NCBI GenBank assembly: GCA_017536555.1
Contig: JAFXHE010000017.1
Span: 1-64,000 of the forward strand
Direction of reading: 5' to 3'
DNA from: Alistipes sp.
Lineage (GTDB): Bacteria > Bacteroidota > Bacteroidia > Bacteroidales > Rikenellaceae
DNA length: 64,000 nucleotides
Below are positions 52,533 to 60,519 of this stretch, in pieces (positions within the stretch are counted from its first letter, which is position 1; each line of letters starts with the position of its first letter). Position numbers and translations under genes: made by a program. The notes below the pieces were generated by a model, which saw only the letters and a program-made list of their open reading frames with translations, ran no database searches and was not told the origin of the DNA.

Positions 52533-52545
52533 AATTATATATTTG
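52515..52545 (+). promoter_or_regulatory. Ferredoxin promoter overlapping serS 3' end
   Basis: TTTG (52515-52518), a 19-nt spacer and TATATTTG (52538-52545). The -33 box lies within the last serS codons. Confidence 0.8.
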
Positions 52546-52578
52546 CACCAAAGAAACACTCATTAAAACTAAAGTAAT

Positions 52579-52746
52579 ATGGCTTACAAAATTTCTGATT
52601 CGTGTGTTGCATGTGGTACATGTATCAACGAGTGCCCCGTTGAGGCTATTTCAGCAGGTGATATCTATGTAATCGACGCCGATAAGTGCATCAGCTGCGG
52701 TACTTGCGCAGGTGTTTGCCCCTCAGAGGCTATTGCAGAGGAGTAA
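52579..52746 (+). CDS. 2[4Fe-4S] ferredoxin, 55 aa
   Basis: Small electron carrier typical of anaerobes. It starts MAYKISDSCVACGTC and has two CxxCxxCxxxCP clusters (CVACGTCINECP and CISCGTCAGVCP), each ligating one [4Fe-4S] cluster. Clostridial-type length. Expected partners are pyruvate or 2-oxoacid:ferredoxin oxidoreductases and hydrogenases, none of which is in the window. It is expressed from its own strong-looking promoter and ends at a strong terminator, so it is a single-gene transcript. Confidence 0.95.
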   Translation: MAYKISDSCVACGTCINECPVEAISAGDIYVIDADKCISCGTCAGVCPSEAIAEE

Positions 52747-52764
52747 TCAGTAACGATTGCGTAA

Positions 52765-52803
52765 AGAAAAGGAGCTATCTCACAACGAGATAGCTCCTTT
52801 TCT
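52765..52803. terminator. Strong bidirectional terminator
   Basis: AGAAAAGGAGCTATCTC (52765-52781) is perfectly complementary to 52787-52803 with a 5-nt loop; A-rich on one arm and T-rich on the other. It serves the ferredoxin gene and the convergent lipoprotein gene. Confidence 0.9.
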
Positions 52804-52824
52804 TGTTTGTAGGGGAGGGTATAA

Positions 52825-53916
52825 CTACCAGTCATACTCATCCTGCGTGTCACCTATTACATAGCTTTTGTAGCCCAACTCCATCTCGGTATCGTCGTAG
52901 TGCATTGAGATATTGTTGCTTCCAGCCGACTCATCCTCATAGTAGTCAAGAGTCACAACAGTCTCCTTCAAGCGTGTAAACTGAATGCTCTTCTCCTGCC
53001 ACTCAACAGTTGAGCCATCATCCTTTATCCATTTAAAATCAATATCTCTATTAACAGTTGCTTTTGTTACGTCTGTTTGATTGTACCACTTACCTACCTC
53101 GTAGTGAGAATAAATATATTCTTTATTTTTATTGTCAGGTGTTAAAGTATATGTTTCATAGGTACCATCAGCACTGCCATTTGAAAACTCTAGTCTTTTA
53201 AGATATACTTCTAACTTTCCTTCATTGAAGAACTCTCCTACTTCAACTTTAAGACCGTATATCATATGTTTCATATATATGTCAATTACGGCACCTTCAG
53301 TAGTAGGTGTATAACCAACAAGTTTTCCGTAGTATGTGTCCAGTCTTGGAGCAATAAAATCTGAGTTGGGTCTACCAGCTGGCGCGAATCTTAAATCACG
53401 CTCACCGTCATATTGTCTATCAAAATATCTGTCTTCAGCATATGTAAACTCATTGCTCACAATTGTAACAGATTGTGCTGTAGCACCAGGATATAAGTTA
53501 TAAGCTCGGAATGGTTTGTCATAACCAACGTATGGAACATTGTCTACTAATATAGAATCACGGGAAATCTTATCCTTACCATCATTAACAAGTATAACCT
53601 CAATTGCATAATTGTAATTCTCGGTAACTTCCAATTTTGCATTTTCAAGATTGTCGAACAAGCCGTATGCAAAAGGCTGATATCTGCTCTCACTGGCAGG
53701 CTTATGATAGACCTGAATACCATAGAGGTCGCGGTCATCGGGAGTAAAACGTGTAAGAGGGTTTTGGCTCACATTAATTTCACCGCTCATACCAAGATGC
53801 ACGGTAAATGTTCTCGGCTCATCAATAGGTGGCTGCTGCTCTGGTAGAACAGACTCACACGCAGCCATAGCCATAGCTGCAACAAAAGCTGCAAACAAGA
53901 GGTTTCTTGTCTTCAT
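52825..53916 (-). CDS. Uncharacterised surface lipoprotein
   Basis: 363 residues. Signal peptide RNLLFAAFVAAMAMAAC with lipobox MAAC (Cys20), then a Pro-rich linker (PEQQPPIDEP) and a beta-rich body with FTVHLGMSGEI, LTRFTPDDRDLYGIQVYHK and AIDIYMKHMIYGLKVEVGEF-like (AVIDIYMKHMIYGLKVEV) stretches faintly like fimbrillins (conserved Lys-His before an aliphatic strand). I do not recognise a defined family. A/T-richer than its neighbours. The gene is preceded by a leader of nearly 290 nt with strong secondary structure. Confidence 0.75.
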   Translation of the reverse strand: MKTRNLLFAAFVAAMAMAACESVLPEQQPPIDEPRTFTVHLGMSGEINVSQNPLTRFTPDDRDLYGIQVYHKPASESRYQPFAYGLFDNLENAKLEVTENYNYAIEVILVNDGKDKISRDSILVDNVPYVGYDKPFRAYNLYPGATAQSVTIVSNEFTYAEDRYFDRQYDGERDLRFAPAGRPNSDFIAPRLDTYYGKLVGYTPTTEGAVIDIYMKHMIYGLKVEVGEFFNEGKLEVYLKRLEFSNGSADGTYETYTLTPDNKNKEYIYSHYEVGKWYNQTDVTKATVNRDIDFKWIKDDGSTVEWQEKSIQFTRLKETVVTLDYYEDESAGSNNISMHYDDTEMELGYKSYVIGDTQDEYDW

Positions 53917-53954
53917 AATTATTAAGGTTTGTGTACCGTAGCATCTCCTATGCG

Positions 53955-54217
53955 GTGGTTATTTAAAAAAGAAAGTGTGGAGATGTTCGTTTATCTGGAA
54001 ATAGGCATTTGGCGTGGCCTTGACGAAAATAAACAATACTCCACACCTGCACAGTATGGAGTAGGCACAGAACGTGCCAACCAAGCATACCAATACAAGT
54101 GATGTAAGCATCCGTTATCCCTTCGTCAAAATCGCCAAATTTTATTTCCAAGGATTAGCGAAACACTTTCACTAATATATGTCAACCGTAAGTATTCCTA
54201 ACGGCATTACAAATATA
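53955..54217 (-). ncRNA. Candidate structured RNA leader of lipoprotein gene
   Basis: On the minus strand a -7 element TATATTTG (54217-54210) is followed by nested pairings. These are hairpin ATTAGTGAAA / TTTCGCTAAT (about 54176-54154); outer stem GGAAATA...TTTGGCG (about 54150-54132) with CGCCAAA...TATTTCC (about 54014-53996); inner stem TTGACGAA / TTCGTCAA; hairpins GGCAC-GTTCT-GTGCC (54078-54064) and CTCCATAC / GTGTGGAG (about 54062-54040). A long closed multi-branch fold is likely. The small open frame inside (53963-54151) looks like a by-product. No known riboswitch consensus was recognised. Confidence 0.45.
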
Positions 54218-54335
54218 CGAAAATTATCTAAATATATATAAGTAATACTAAAAAATGTTGTGTGTCTATATAATGGCTTGTCTATATGGGTGTTTGGATA
54301 TTGTTTGATAGGGTGTATTAGCATTGCACTCTCGC

Positions 54336-54374
54336 CATAAAAAATGGGCTACACAACGCTTGCTGTGTAGCCCA
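54336..54374 (-). terminator. Terminator of zinc-ribbon gene
   Basis: TGTGTAGCCCA / TGGGCTACACA stem (54374-54364 with 54355-54345 on the minus strand), then TTTTTT on the minus strand. The bases between 54218 and 54335 are A/T-rich and hold nothing recognisable. Confidence 0.85.
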
Positions 54375-54400
54375 CCATATAGTTGGCTCGGTGTTGTCCT

Positions 54401-55693
54401 CTACTCGAAGTATGTCTCCTGCGAGCCGCAGTGGCGACCATCAATGTAGATGTCAACCTTATAAGTACCCTTCTCGAATGCCGCACCATCGTAGTAGATG
54501 CTTACAGGCACCGACTGGTTCTCGTAGTCAACCTTACGCATTGCTGATGCCATCATCTCCTCGCCCTCAAACATAAACACAATCATCTCGGGTGACGACA
54601 GCTGGTAGCCGTCAGGCCCTGTTATGCAGATGTATATGCTCTTCTCGCCTGGCTCGGCAAGCTCGTTGGCTGTAAGCTCGAAATCGGTGCGCAGACGCTC
54701 TGCCTGACGTATGCGCTTGGTCTCGTTGCCACGACCATTGAGAGCTGTCATACGGATACCGCTTGTGCGTATCACGGCACCTATGCGCACCTTGGTATTT
54801 AGCTCGTCGGCCTTCTCCTCGGCGATGTCGGCACGTAGCTCGGCGGTGGTAATCTCCTTCTTATACTCGATATTCTGCGCCTGCAGGTCCTTGTTGATGA
54901 CATTAAGTGAGTCTATCTGTCGCAGGTAGCCCTTCATAACATTCTTGAGCGTATTCACCTCGCGCTTGTAGCGTGCCAGCTGCTCGTAGTTGTATGTCTT
55001 CTCCTTCTGCAACTGCTCAAGCATAACCACAGCCTCCTGATACTTTACCATCATTGTATCGTTCTTATCCTTGAGGCTCTCCAGCTCTGCCACAAGGTCT
55101 GAAGCCTCGTGTTGCAGCATTGTGTTCTGCTCCTCGAAGATCTTACGTGCTGACTCCACAAGGGCGTAGTCCTGCTCGATGCTCTTCACCTTGCCGATGT
55201 ATGTCACCATAAAGTATGCCAGCGGCAGGAGTATAAGCACAAGTATTATGAGCATCGTCTTGTAGCCCTTTATCGTGCGATCTTTGCGTGTAAGCTCCTC
55301 CTCGTAGTCGTCTATACGCTGGCTTGAGCCATTGTCGGTAGGCTCTGCTGCGGGCGTTACAACGGGTATAACAGGTGTTGCTGTGCTCTTATTTGTGGGC
55401 TCTGCCGTGCTCTGTGCCGCAGGCTGCTCATTTGCAGATGTGCTACTCTCGGCTAAACGCTCATTGAGGGTCTTGGGCTGTGCGCCACGCTCCGCGATGA
55501 TGTCGTTAAGTGTCTTGGGTTGTGCCGCTGCGGTGCTCTCTGCTTTAGGCTGCTCGGGCGTTGCACTCTCGACGCTCTGCGGTGCTACGGGTGTGGTGCT
55601 CTCCACAGTGGCTATAGGCTCTCCACATATTGGGCACGCCTTTGACTTGCTGGATGCAGGGTTGCCACACTTCTTACATTTTATCAGTGCCAT
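54401..55693 (-). CDS. Zinc-ribbon, single-pass membrane coiled-coil protein
   Basis: 430 residues. N-terminal zinc ribbon CKKCGNPASSKSKACPIC (residues 6-23), a Pro/Ala/Thr-rich linker at about 28-125 that contains a twice-repeated AQPKTLN(D/E) segment, a transmembrane helix at about 147-167 (MLIILVLILLPLAYFMV), a long coiled coil at about 170-310, then a C-terminal beta domain (RIGAVIRTSGIRMTAL to QETYFE). Topology suggests cytoplasmic zinc ribbon and periplasmic coiled coil. I recall similar proteins in Bacteroidetes but no tested function. It has its own promoter. Confidence 0.78.
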   Translation of the reverse strand: MALIKCKKCGNPASSKSKACPICGEPIATVESTTPVAPQSVESATPEQPKAESTAAAQPKTLNDIIAERGAQPKTLNERLAESSTSANEQPAAQSTAEPTNKSTATPVIPVVTPAAEPTDNGSSQRIDDYEEELTRKDRTIKGYKTMLIILVLILLPLAYFMVTYIGKVKSIEQDYALVESARKIFEEQNTMLQHEASDLVAELESLKDKNDTMMVKYQEAVVMLEQLQKEKTYNYEQLARYKREVNTLKNVMKGYLRQIDSLNVINKDLQAQNIEYKKEITTAELRADIAEEKADELNTKVRIGAVIRTSGIRMTALNGRGNETKRIRQAERLRTDFELTANELAEPGEKSIYICITGPDGYQLSSPEMIVFMFEGEEMMASAMRKVDYENQSVPVSIYYDGAAFEKGTYKVDIYIDGRHCGSQETYFE

Positions 55694-55731
55694 AGTAGTA
55701 TGGTATTATTCGTTTATCTGTTGTTTGCGCA

Positions 55732-55739
55732 CAAAGATA
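55732..55739 (-). promoter_or_regulatory. -7 element of zinc-ribbon gene
   Basis: TATCTTTG on the minus strand, 38 bp before the ATG at 55693, between the recG stop and this gene. Confidence 0.6.
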
Positions 55740-55760
55740 ACGCAAATTTATAAAGTCTTA

Positions 55761-57884
55761 TTACGATATATTCGAAAAATCTATCTTTTCGCGCTTTTGA
55801 TATCTGTTGCGTAGCTGTACAAGGGGTATGTTTTTCGCCTTCTCGAGCCTCGGGTCATCGTCGAGGATGGCTATAGCCTCGTCGCGCGTGAGCTGCATTA
55901 TCTGTGTGTCGCTGGCGAGGTTGGCGATATTTAGCTCAAAGGCTTCGCCGCTCTGCTGCGTGCCGTGTATGTCGCCTGCACCACGTAGCTTAAGGTCTAA
56001 TTCAGAGAGCTCAAAGCCATCGTTTGTGGCACACATAGCCTCTAAACGTGCGCGGCTCTCCTTCGATAGCTTCTCGCCCGACATAAGTATACAGTATGAC
56101 TGCTCGCCACCACGTCCTACGCGTCCACGCAGCTGGTGTAGCTGTGACAGTCCGAAACGCTCTGCCGACTCGATGACCATCACCGTAGCATTGGGCACGT
56201 CAACACCTACCTCGATAACGGAGGTGGCGATGAGTATATCTGCCTCGCCGCGTTTGAACTGCTGCATAGCTGCCTCCTTATCCTCGTTGCGCATCTTGCC
56301 GTGACATACGGCTGTGCGATACTGCGGTAGTGGGAAGTCGCGTGATATAGACTCAAAGCCATCATACAGATCCTTGTAGTCCATCTTCTCCGACTCTTTG
56401 ATGAGTGGATAGACAATATATACCTGCCTATGTTTGGCTATCTCCTGCTTCAGAAATCCGAACATACGCAGACGTGCAGAGTCGTAGTAGTGATATGTGC
56501 GTATGGGCTGTCGTCCAGGCGGCAACTCATCTATGACCGACACCTCCAAGTCACCATATAGCGTCATAGCGAGTGTGCGCGGTATGGGTGTTGCTGTCAT
56601 TACAAGGATATGTGGCGGTTGCAGGTTTTTTGTCCAGAGCTTCGCACGCTGCTCCACACCAAAGCGGTGTTGCTCGTCAATGACGACATAGGCGAGGTTG
56701 GCAAACTGCACGCGATCCTCAATCAGGGCGTGTGTGCCAACGAGGATGTTAACCTCGCCCGAGGCTATGCCTGCGAGAGCCTCACGACGCTCCTTGGCGC
56801 GTGATGCGCCTGTTATTATTGCCACACGCACATTGGGCAACCCTTCGGCAAAGCGCGTCATCGTGGCATAATGCTGGCGTGCCAATATCTCTGTGGGTGC
56901 CATAATGCACGCCTGATAGCCATTGTCCACAGCCAGCAACATAGACATAAACGCCACCATAGTCTTGCCGCTACCCACGTCGCCCTGCAACAGACGGTTC
57001 ATCTGCTTGCCCGAGATCATATCGGCGCGTATCTCCTTTATTACGCGCTGCTGTGCCCCTGTGAGGTTGAAGGGTAGCTTCTGCTTGTAGAAGGTGTTGA
57101 AGGCATCGCCTACACGCGGAAACACGAAGCCATTGTTTGCCGCCTTGCGCTGTGAGCGTCGCGCCTGTATTGTCAGCTGCACGCCGAGAAGCTCATCATA
57201 CTTTAGGCGATACTGTGCCGCGCGTAGCTTCTCCTGTGACTGCGGGAAGTGTATGTTGTATAGTGCCTCGCGCAGGGGTATAAGTCCGTTACGACGACGC
57301 ATATCCTCCGTTAGGGGGTCGCTTATGGCAGTGCTGTCGGCGGCGATAAGCTGCCACGCGTTGTGTATTATGGTGTACATCGCGCGCGTGCCAATTGCTT
57401 GCGACAGCTTCTCTGTTGAGGCATAGATGCCTTGAAAACCACTCTCCTGCTTGCGTGACATAGCCTGCTCGACAGGCTCTATCTCGGGGTGGATGATGCT
57501 TATGCGGTTACGAAATATCGACGGACGACCAAAGATGATGTAGTCGCGTCCCACCTCTAAACGCTTCTCTATCCAGCGTATGCCGTGAAACCAGACAAGT
57601 TCGCCCAATCCTGTGGTGTCGCTAATCTCTACAATAAGGCGACGCTTTGCGCCCTCACCCGTGTAGCTTAAGCCCGTGATGCGGCAGCGTAGCTGCACGT
57701 ATGTCGACTCTGTGCTCTCGTCAATCTCGCTGAGTGCCCAGATGCGTGTGCGGTCGATATAGCGGTATGGAAAGCGGTATATAAGGTCGCCAATGGTGCG
57801 TACTCCCACCTCGCGCTCCAAGAGACGTGCGCGAACCTCGCCCACGCCGCCTACATACTTTATGTCGCGTGATAGGAGTGACAT
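55761..57884 (-). CDS. recG: ATP-dependent DNA helicase RecG
   Basis: Remodels stalled forks and Holliday junctions. 707 residues: N-terminal wedge OB domain at about 60-160, helicase motifs LLQGDVGSGKTMVAF (Walker A, near 300), VIDEQHRFG (motif II), MTATPIPRTLAM (motif III) and QLRGRVGRGGEQSYC (motif VI) with the RecG C-terminal segment. Length is typical. It begins 18 bp after apt and is probably co-transcribed with it. Confidence 0.96.
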   Translation of the reverse strand: MSLLSRDIKYVGGVGEVRARLLEREVGVRTIGDLIYRFPYRYIDRTRIWALSEIDESTESTYVQLRCRITGLSYTGEGAKRRLIVEISDTTGLGELVWFHGIRWIEKRLEVGRDYIIFGRPSIFRNRISIIHPEIEPVEQAMSRKQESGFQGIYASTEKLSQAIGTRAMYTIIHNAWQLIAADSTAISDPLTEDMRRRNGLIPLREALYNIHFPQSQEKLRAAQYRLKYDELLGVQLTIQARRSQRKAANNGFVFPRVGDAFNTFYKQKLPFNLTGAQQRVIKEIRADMISGKQMNRLLQGDVGSGKTMVAFMSMLLAVDNGYQACIMAPTEILARQHYATMTRFAEGLPNVRVAIITGASRAKERREALAGIASGEVNILVGTHALIEDRVQFANLAYVVIDEQHRFGVEQRAKLWTKNLQPPHILVMTATPIPRTLAMTLYGDLEVSVIDELPPGRQPIRTYHYYDSARLRMFGFLKQEIAKHRQVYIVYPLIKESEKMDYKDLYDGFESISRDFPLPQYRTAVCHGKMRNEDKEAAMQQFKRGEADILIATSVIEVGVDVPNATVMVIESAERFGLSQLHQLRGRVGRGGEQSYCILMSGEKLSKESRARLEAMCATNDGFELSELDLKLRGAGDIHGTQQSGEAFELNIANLASDTQIMQLTRDEAIAILDDDPRLEKAKNIPLVQLRNRYQKREKIDFSNIS

Positions 57885-57902
57885 AGTAGCTCTGCTGGAT
57901 TC

Positions 57903-58463
57903 TTATAGTACCACTATTGAGCGTACAGGGGCAATCTTCTCAAGACGCTTTGCGCCACCGAGCTCCTTAAGCTCTACGATAAATACAAACTCTTTGACCT
58001 TGATGCCGTACTCCTTGCCATCAACGGTAATCTTTTGGCTCTGGAGAGACTCTGCTAAACCCTCGGCTGTGCCACCTGTTGCCAGCACATCGTCGAGGAT
58101 GGTGACCTCAAAATTATCGCCTGTGGTCTTGCCTACGGCGATGTCGCTCACGCGGTAGTATAGCTTGTCGAAGCCATACTCCTTCTCAATAAGCACCTCG
58201 TGCAGGTCGCCCTCCTTGAAGGGTAGCTTGCCACTCTTACGCACGGGAATAATGTTCTCAACGTGGTCGCACGTAGCCAACAATGGTGCCGAGAATAGGA
58301 AGCCTCGTGCCTCGGGTGATACGATATTTGCTGCTGTACAAGCCTCGCCTACCTCGTGCATAAGGCGGCGAAACACCTCTTTATTCTGGATAAAGGGCAT
58401 AATATCGATAAAGTTGATACCCTCCTTGGGGAAGTCTTTGTAGAATTTTAGTACCTCTTTCAT
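57903..58463 (-). CDS. apt: Adenine phosphoribosyltransferase
   Basis: Salvages adenine to AMP with PRPP. 186 residues; PRPP loop VTILDDVLATGGTAEGL near 118-134, N-terminal FPKEGINFIDIMPFI and PEARGFLFSAPL match Apt (F-x-D-I-x-P...E-x-RGF). The C-terminus is a little longer than E. coli Apt. First gene of the apt-recG pair. Confidence 0.92.
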   Translation of the reverse strand: MKEVLKFYKDFPKEGINFIDIMPFIQNKEVFRRLMHEVGEACTAANIVSPEARGFLFSAPLLATCDHVENIIPVRKSGKLPFKEGDLHEVLIEKEYGFDKLYYRVSDIAVGKTTGDNFEVTILDDVLATGGTAEGLAESLQSQKITVDGKEYGIKVKEFVFIVELKELGGAKRLEKIAPVRSIVVL

Positions 58464-58486
58464 ATATGTACAGATTTATAACTCTA

Positions 58487-58494
58487 CAAAGTTA
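58487..58494 (-). promoter_or_regulatory. -7 element of apt
   Basis: TAACTTTG on the minus strand, 23 bp before the ATG at 58463. Confidence 0.6.
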
Positions 58495-58644
58495 AGAAAA
58501 ATATGCGGAATATGCACACTGTGTGCAAAATAATAGTGGGCAAGCCCGCCTCCGAGCAACTTTGTGTGGTGTGTTGCTGTGTAGTGCACTGTTTTTGCAT
58601 TGAGTGCCAGTAGGTAAGATGTTTAACCTCTATAAAGTAGTGTT

Positions 58645-59019
58645 ATGAGAACAAGGTTTTATAAGTGTCCAACTTGCGGAAATGTTGTGATGAAGTTTGT
58701 CGATTCAAAGGTACCTATTGTCTGTTGCGGAAAGCCTATGGAGGAGCTCACGCCCAATATCGTGGATGCAGCGACAGATATACACATTCCCACTATCACG
58801 CGACTTGACGACCATCGCCTGAAGGTCGATGTGGGCAGTGTTCCGCACCCAATGACAGCAGAGCACCACCTCGAATTTATCTACGTGGAAACGTCTTATG
58901 GCGGCATTCGCGTAGACCTTACTGATAGTTCAGAGGCTGTGGTATGCACGTGTGAAGGTCGTCTTGTCGCGATATATGCTTACTGCAACCTCCACGGATT
59001 ATGGGTAACTCAAATGTAG
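58645..59019 (+). CDS. Desulfoferrodoxin / superoxide reductase
   Basis: Reduces superoxide to hydrogen peroxide without making oxygen, a defence of anaerobes. 124 residues: N-terminal rubredoxin-like centre I with CPTCGN (8-13) and CCGKPM (27-32), then the SOR domain with GSVPHPMTAEHHLEFIYVET (His ligands, near 64-83) and the Cys/His pair in YCNLHGLW near the C-terminus. It is a 2Fe-type desulfoferrodoxin. Transcribed alone toward a shared terminator. I saw no clear promoter in the 58495-58644 gap. Confidence 0.92.
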   Translation: MRTRFYKCPTCGNVVMKFVDSKVPIVCCGKPMEELTPNIVDAATDIHIPTITRLDDHRLKVDVGSVPHPMTAEHHLEFIYVETSYGGIRVDLTDSSEAVVCTCEGRLVAIYAYCNLHGLWVTQM

Positions 59020-59076
59020 TCCTATGTCGCTTCGGTAAAGTTGCATAAGTCGTGCATCTACCCTCCGCTTAAATGT

Positions 59077-59112
59077 GATTACCCGAGAGTCTGAACTCTC
59101 GGGTAATCCTTA
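59077..59112. terminator. Bidirectional terminator between SOR and OmpH genes
   Basis: GATTACCCGAGAGT (59077-59090) pairs perfectly with ACTCTCGGGTAATC (59095-59108), CTGA loop, then CTTATT. Confidence 0.82.
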
Positions 59113-59147
59113 TTATGCGCCCCTTTTATGGGCTATGTGACATCTTG

Positions 59148-59693
59148 TTACTGTGCTGCGGGAGCGTCAACAATACCAAGCTCCTTCTTAACCTCTGCGG
59201 TGATGTCGGTAAGAGCATCCTTGTCGAAGTATGCCAAGCCTGCAGCCATAGCGTTGTCACCCTCGGTATTGAACACTGCGAGGTAACCTCCATTTTTAGC
59301 AATCTTGTTCACAGCCTCCTGTGCCTTGTTGTAGATAGGCTGCAACACCTCTGCCTGCTTCTTCTGCATATCCTGCTGCGCTATCTGCTGGAAGTCGGTA
59401 TAACGCTGCTGAAGCTCCATAAGCTCGCGCTCCTTGAGCTGACGTACAGAGTCTGTGAGGGTTGCTGCATTCTTCTCATACTCGGCATAGAGTGTGTTAT
59501 ACTCAACGAGTATCTGCTCCAGCTGATCCTGAAGATCCTTGCCATAGGTCTCAAGGTTGGTCTGTGCCTCCTTTGCCTCGGGCATATTGCCGATGACAGA
59601 GCTCATGTCTACTCGTCCGAATTTCTGTGCAAATGCCGATGATGCGCTCAACATAAGCACCACGGCGAGGGTCAGTTTCAAAAAATTCTTCAT
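59148..59693 (-). CDS. OmpH/Skp-family periplasmic chaperone (second)
   Basis: 181 residues; signal peptide ending SAFA-Q near residue 22, then KFGRVDMSSVIGNMPEAKEAQ and a long coiled-coil pair (about 45-125), the tentacle architecture of Skp. The tail is Ala/Pro-rich (IVDAPAAQ). Skp holds unfolded outer-membrane proteins for the BAM complex. It follows the first copy by 43 bp and lies in the bamA cluster. Confidence 0.9.
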   Translation of the reverse strand: MKNFLKLTLAVVLMLSASSAFAQKFGRVDMSSVIGNMPEAKEAQTNLETYGKDLQDQLEQILVEYNTLYAEYEKNAATLTDSVRQLKERELMELQQRYTDFQQIAQQDMQKKQAEVLQPIYNKAQEAVNKIAKNGGYLAVFNTEGDNAMAAGLAYFDKDALTDITAEVKKELGIVDAPAAQ

Positions 59694-59736
59694 CTTTATA
59701 ATTTCATTATTAATTAGTTACGGTTATTTTTGGCAA

Positions 59737-60243
59737 TTATTTAAGTGCCTCGATGATGCGCTCTGTAAAGTCAACCTTTGATGAGTAGTACAACACAGTG
59801 GGGTTTGCTGCGATGTCTATCACAAGGTCGTAGCCATACTGCTGTGACACCGACTCGATAGCATCAAACACCCTCTTCTGTATGGGCTGTATGAGCGACA
59901 TACGCTGCTTCATAAGTTCACCATCTGTGCCGAAGAGCGACTCCTGATACTCGGTTGCCTCTGACTCCTTTTTGAGGATGTTCTGCTCGTACTGCTGGCG
60001 TACGCCCTCGCTCAGTGATGCGCGCTGCTGCATATAGTTGTTGTAGAGCTTCTCCACCTCCTGAAACTTGGCATCAACCTTTGCCTGATACTCCGCCGAG
60101 AGTGTCTCTATCTGCTCAAGTGCGCTGTTATACTCCTTGAGTGACTTAAAAACGGTCTCGCTGTTGACAACCATATAGTTTTGTGCTGATGCAATATTTG
60201 CTGCGAATAGCACTGCTACGAGCGCGATAATCATTCGTTTCAT
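59737..60243 (-). CDS. OmpH/Skp-family periplasmic chaperone (first)
   Basis: 168 residues; signal peptide MIIALVAVLFAANIASA-Q, coiled coil at about 30-115, and the conserved end AANPTVLYYSSKVDFTERIIEAL. Together with the next gene it is a tandem duplication typical of Bacteroidales, where two Skp paralogues follow bamA. The pair shares layout but not close sequence, so the duplication is ancient. Confidence 0.9.
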   Translation of the reverse strand: MKRMIIALVAVLFAANIASAQNYMVVNSETVFKSLKEYNSALEQIETLSAEYQAKVDAKFQEVEKLYNNYMQQRASLSEGVRQQYEQNILKKESEATEYQESLFGTDGELMKQRMSLIQPIQKRVFDAIESVSQQYGYDLVIDIAANPTVLYYSSKVDFTERIIEALK

Positions 60244-60279
60244 AGTAGTATTCTCTTTTGGTAATTAATTTTAACTCTA

Positions 60280-60287
60280 CAAATATA
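60280..60287 (-). promoter_or_regulatory. -7 element of OmpH/Skp pair
   Basis: TATATTTG on the minus strand, 36 bp before the ATG at 60243. It suggests the pair can be made independently of bamA. Confidence 0.55.
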
Positions 60288-60389
60288 ATGCTTTATTTTC
60301 AAATTTATTGCCAAAGTGGTGATATTATGTGCATTTATACGCGCCTCACCCCCTTTGTAACAAGACATTTATTCTCATTATAGAGCAGC

Positions 60390-60505
60390 CCCACCCTCAT
60401 AACGTGGACTCTCCTCATAGCACAGCACCCACCCCCATAACGTGGCACCCACCTTATAGTATGGCACCTATCCACAAAGCGTGACACCCACCTTATAGTA
60501 CGGCA
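60390..60505. repeat. Three degenerate 38-39-bp tandem repeats downstream of bamA
   Basis: Units at 60390-60427, 60428-60466 and 60467-60505. The shared pattern is CCCACC..CATAACGTGG-CACCCACCTTATAGTATGGCA; the third unit diverges at its start. The array lies 14 bp past the bamA stop, in the 60244-60519 gap, and is unrelated in sequence to the 35-bp array at 24249. Confidence 0.75.
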
Positions 60506-60519
60506 CCCACACTTGCGGG

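Noticed and set aside
53963..54151. 62-residue minus-strand open frame upstream of the lipoprotein gene
   Set aside because: It lies wholly within the predicted structured leader, has no ribosome-binding context I trust, and its sequence follows the RNA stems; kept only as part of the leader.
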